Source: Lepas anatifera (Eukaryota; Arthropoda; Thecostraca; Lepadidae). Taken from it: 64,000 bases of DNA. The stretch lies in the NCBI GenBank assembly GCA_034440635.1, contig JAOTON010000977.1:496001-560000 (forward strand). Direction: 5' to 3'. A program made the translations under genes and the position numbers. Shown here one piece after another: positions 61,301-64,000 of the stretch; within the stretch, counting starts at the first letter, position 1; every line of letters starts with the position of its first letter. Below the pieces are notes generated by a model. The model was given only the letters and a program-made list of their open reading frames with translations, did not search any database and was not told the DNA's origin.

Positions 61301-62595
61301 GAAGCATTCTCTATTTCTAAGAGACAATATGGGACAATGCTTTCGCAGCCATTTGAAACCTATTATAAGCATGTATAGATATTTGCTACCAAAATTAGAT
61401 CAAGATTGGGTAGCGACCAACCGACTTTAAGAACGGCACGCTACCCATACTGTGAGGTGTCTGCTTTTTGGGAATAACTTCCGAACAAAACATGATACAG
61501 CCGTAATTCTGGGACCATTGGAATGAATAACCTGGTGGTGGTGTATACAAAAAGATCCCAGGTGGTGACGGGATAGCAAGGTAAAATTTTCATCTATTTT
61601 GCGTAATACAGACCACGTAAATTTCAAATAGTGAAGAGCCTGAGATTCGAGTTGTCCCATTTGGAAGTGAAAACCGGATCTAGGGTAATTTTTGTTGTTT
61701 TGGGAGCTGTTTCAAAGATATATTGACCTGAACTAAGGATTTAATCTGAAAAGGTCATATCCTACATAATTCGCTTGGGCTAGACGTGAATATTCCGACA
61801 GCTTACAACATATCACGCGTTAATCCACGGAAGCTCCGTATCCAGCGCCGTGGTCCCCTTGGCACTGCAGATAAAATGTTTGTTTATCCGATTTTAGGTG
61901 GGGTAAAGGTGATGTTTCCGATAGGACAACAAATATTGCTTCTGACTGTCAGAACGTACCGGAACTTGGAGCGCTCGCGAACATGCTTTCATGTCTCCGA
62001 AAACACACTGAGTGATTTTTTCCAAAGCTTTGACTTGTTTGTAGCCCAATTATATGCTTTCAAAGTTTTGATTTCTCTAAAAGTATTTTATTTCATTTTA
62101 TGTATTTTCATGATTTACAACTCAGAGATTTCCACTGAAGGGCAAACTTGATTAAGCCGGCAAAAAATCCCACATCTTCCCACAACATGGGACCACCACA
62201 GTGGTAGTTGCACACATGTTGACAATGCGTGCAGAATTTTTCAGCTGCATTTAGTTGCATTTCCGTGATTAATGACCGATTGTGTAAGGGTATGTTGGCG
62301 GCCCGCGCGCTGTCCCCCGCCCGCCGCGCCGACAGGGCACGGCTCGGCCGCCTTTGTTGGGGCGCGTGGTGGAACCATGGACGGCAAACAAAGCGGTGGG
62401 ATGAAAATGCAACTAAAGTAAGGTTTTTCCACCTAGTGGTGGGCATAACACATACACTGGTCAATGGATGCGCTCAGAAAAGTGTGCCGAGTTGTTTGAA
62501 TACGACACTTGGCACAAAACTGGATCGAAAATGAAAGGCAAACACATGAGGTGCGTTTGCATTATTATCCCTCGGTGCAAACGGTTTCATGAAGC
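58396..62595. other. non-coding; AGGTCA motifs at 59.4-61.8 kb
   Basis: No gene recognised. Clusters of GACCTTTG, AGGTCA and TGACCT occur between 59,460 and 61,760, similar in flavour to the MITEs but without element ends. A CpG-rich patch lies at 62,300-62,400. Confidence 0.5.
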
Positions 62596-62599
62596 AAAC

Positions 62600-63270
62600 C
62601 TGAAATTATGTTGGAAGGGACACAGGCAGGCGATCTAAAGGGTAAGAAACACTTTGCTTGTGACCTCGGAGGTGAAAGGTTGTGGTCTCGAGATGGAGCC
62701 CTGTGTAAAAGAGTGACCTAGTAGAAAAACTGGTAGATAAAGGTACAATATCCGACGCTAAGCGCGGTGTCGAAGTAGCAAAGAAATGCCTTATTAGTCG
62801 CTTGAAGGAGGGAGAATAATTGACAGAAGAATCTGACACTATGCTGAATCGGCAACGTGAATTGTTTTGCATGAATTTCCGACAGAAGTGGTCATTGGTC
62901 AGCCGAGACAAGAACGGGTTTTTTCAAGAAATATGGAACCCTCTTGGCAGATGAAATATATTTCACTGTCCAAGCCCGAGCTTCAGCGGAATCAACGTCT
63001 TCGTCCGCACCTGAGGCAGGAGAACCAAGTCCGAGCCAGCCCCTGGCAAGAAAAAGAGGCCGGCCCCAAAGAGATACAGATACCTAAGCCAGAAAAGGCG
63101 TAAGCGGGCCGCCTCTGAAACTGCTCAGGCGCACGATGTGGAGATGTCTGAAATTACTGGTGTGGATGTGGAACTTATCAGGAGACTCGGCACGATCCTT
63201 TCGGCTGCGAATGCCTCTGATCAGGTCATTAACAGAGGTGCAGAAACTTGCCAACTCGGCTACTGGAGTT
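62600..63270 (+). pseudogene. fragment of a transposon-associated gene
   Basis: Plus-strand pieces in shifting frames read RELFCMNFRQKW, LVSRDKNGFFQKYGTLLADE and ARKRGRPQRRYRYLSQKRRK, followed by RAASETAQAHDVEM. The KRGRP AT-hook-like motif followed by a basic KRRKR run recalls uncharacterised invertebrate transposon-linked proteins with GRP-K...SKRRKT. Frame changes show decay. The family is uncertain. Confidence 0.35.
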
Positions 63271-64000
63271 TGTGACACATTTATGATAGTCGAGGTGTAT
63301 AAGTGTGACAAAATAGCGATCGTGACAGTATGGTTCAAAATCAAACCACACATTTTCGAAATACAGAATGAAGCGTGTAGTGAATATTTTAATTTAGCAG
63401 CTCTGTCCTTCAATTGCACAGCGTACCATCAGTGATACAATATTGGTACTGTGTTCAGTTTCTACTAAAACGAGAGACCCCCGCTGCAGAAAACCCGGAA
63501 ACCGCTGTCACAGTTGCCAGATTTTAACATGCAGCCCAATGGTGCCGATTGTTAGTAGTTGCCAGAAAGTTGCCGCCTAGATGCCCGAAATGTGACAGTC
63601 AATTTTTTCGAGAAATACATGATTGTGGGCATATTTAAGGCATTAAAGATAACGCAGATACGTTATCAAGTACTTCTCTGTCCATTTTGTCAGGTTAAAT
63701 AATATTTAAGGTTTGAGTATCTTCGATTTAGCGGTCCATATTTCTTTGAATTTAGTATCAAGTACGGCTAAAAGCTACTAGGAAAAGTACTAAATGGGTG
63801 AAACAAATAAACATAGCTGGGCAGCAATTCTACCTAAACTACGCAACAGCGACAAGACAAGTTCGCAATGTTTGTGAGATGTAGAGCCTGCCAAAAATTT
63901 GAACAAGTGGGAAGCTAGGACTTCTGTTGAGGGCATATTTATTAGGTATATCTGAGATAAGTGCAGGCTAAAACTAGCTGGAATAAATAGTGCTGCCCAT
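63271..64000. other. non-coding window end; nothing recognised
   Basis: No feature supported. Confidence 0.5.

Overview
This is a window of animal nuclear DNA, most likely from an arthropod or crustacean-like invertebrate with a repeat-rich genome. The exons are split by canonical GT-AG introns and strongly prefer codons ending in G or C. The introns and intergenic DNA are AT-richer and crowded with minisatellites and transposons. The taxon is an inference: the protein in the left half looks most like arthropod Furry, and the transposon mix (CR1/L2-like LINEs, Penelope-like elements, hAT, piggyBac-like MITEs, a tRNA-derived SINE) is typical of invertebrates. There is no bacterial gene organisation.

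Left half (about 2.2-28.9 kb, + strand): the 3' part of fry (Furry), a giant HEAT/armadillo-like scaffold of the NDR/Tricornered kinase pathway. I resolve 17 coding exons that join in phase to about 937 residues and the stop codon, with one apparent single-base deletion in exon 11. The gene starts left of the window. Its introns carry large tandem arrays whose units contain copies of the neighbouring splice junction or stop codon: acceptor copies before exons 1, 2, 5, 6 and 14, donor copies after exons 4 and 12, and stop-codon copies after exon 17. This recurring architecture is the most unusual thing in the window.

Middle (about 29-50 kb): a decayed minus-strand LINE; an invertebrate-type non-autonomous TTAA element (34.5-36.1 kb); two equal-length 1,027-bp TTAA (piggyBac-like) MITEs in opposite orientation (38.8 and 47.0 kb), packed with AGGTCA motifs; and a two-exon, minus-strand seven-transmembrane receptor gene (43.6-40.5 kb). 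The receptor's TM3 is interrupted by about 550 bp of G/C/A homopolymer, probably a sequencing or assembly artefact. Then follow a broken DUF7869-like transposon gene and two Penelope-like GIY-YIG fragments head to head.

Right (about 51-64 kb): a 6,974-bp hAT-like element with perfect 15-bp TIRs and an 8-bp target duplication. Its interior is degenerate satellite DNA, itself interrupted by a nearly intact CR1/L2-like LINE. Beyond it lie non-coding DNA and a decayed transposon-associated gene fragment near 62.6-63.3 kb. The nested insertions give a readable order of events, including a paralogous empty site that confirms the TTAA insertion.
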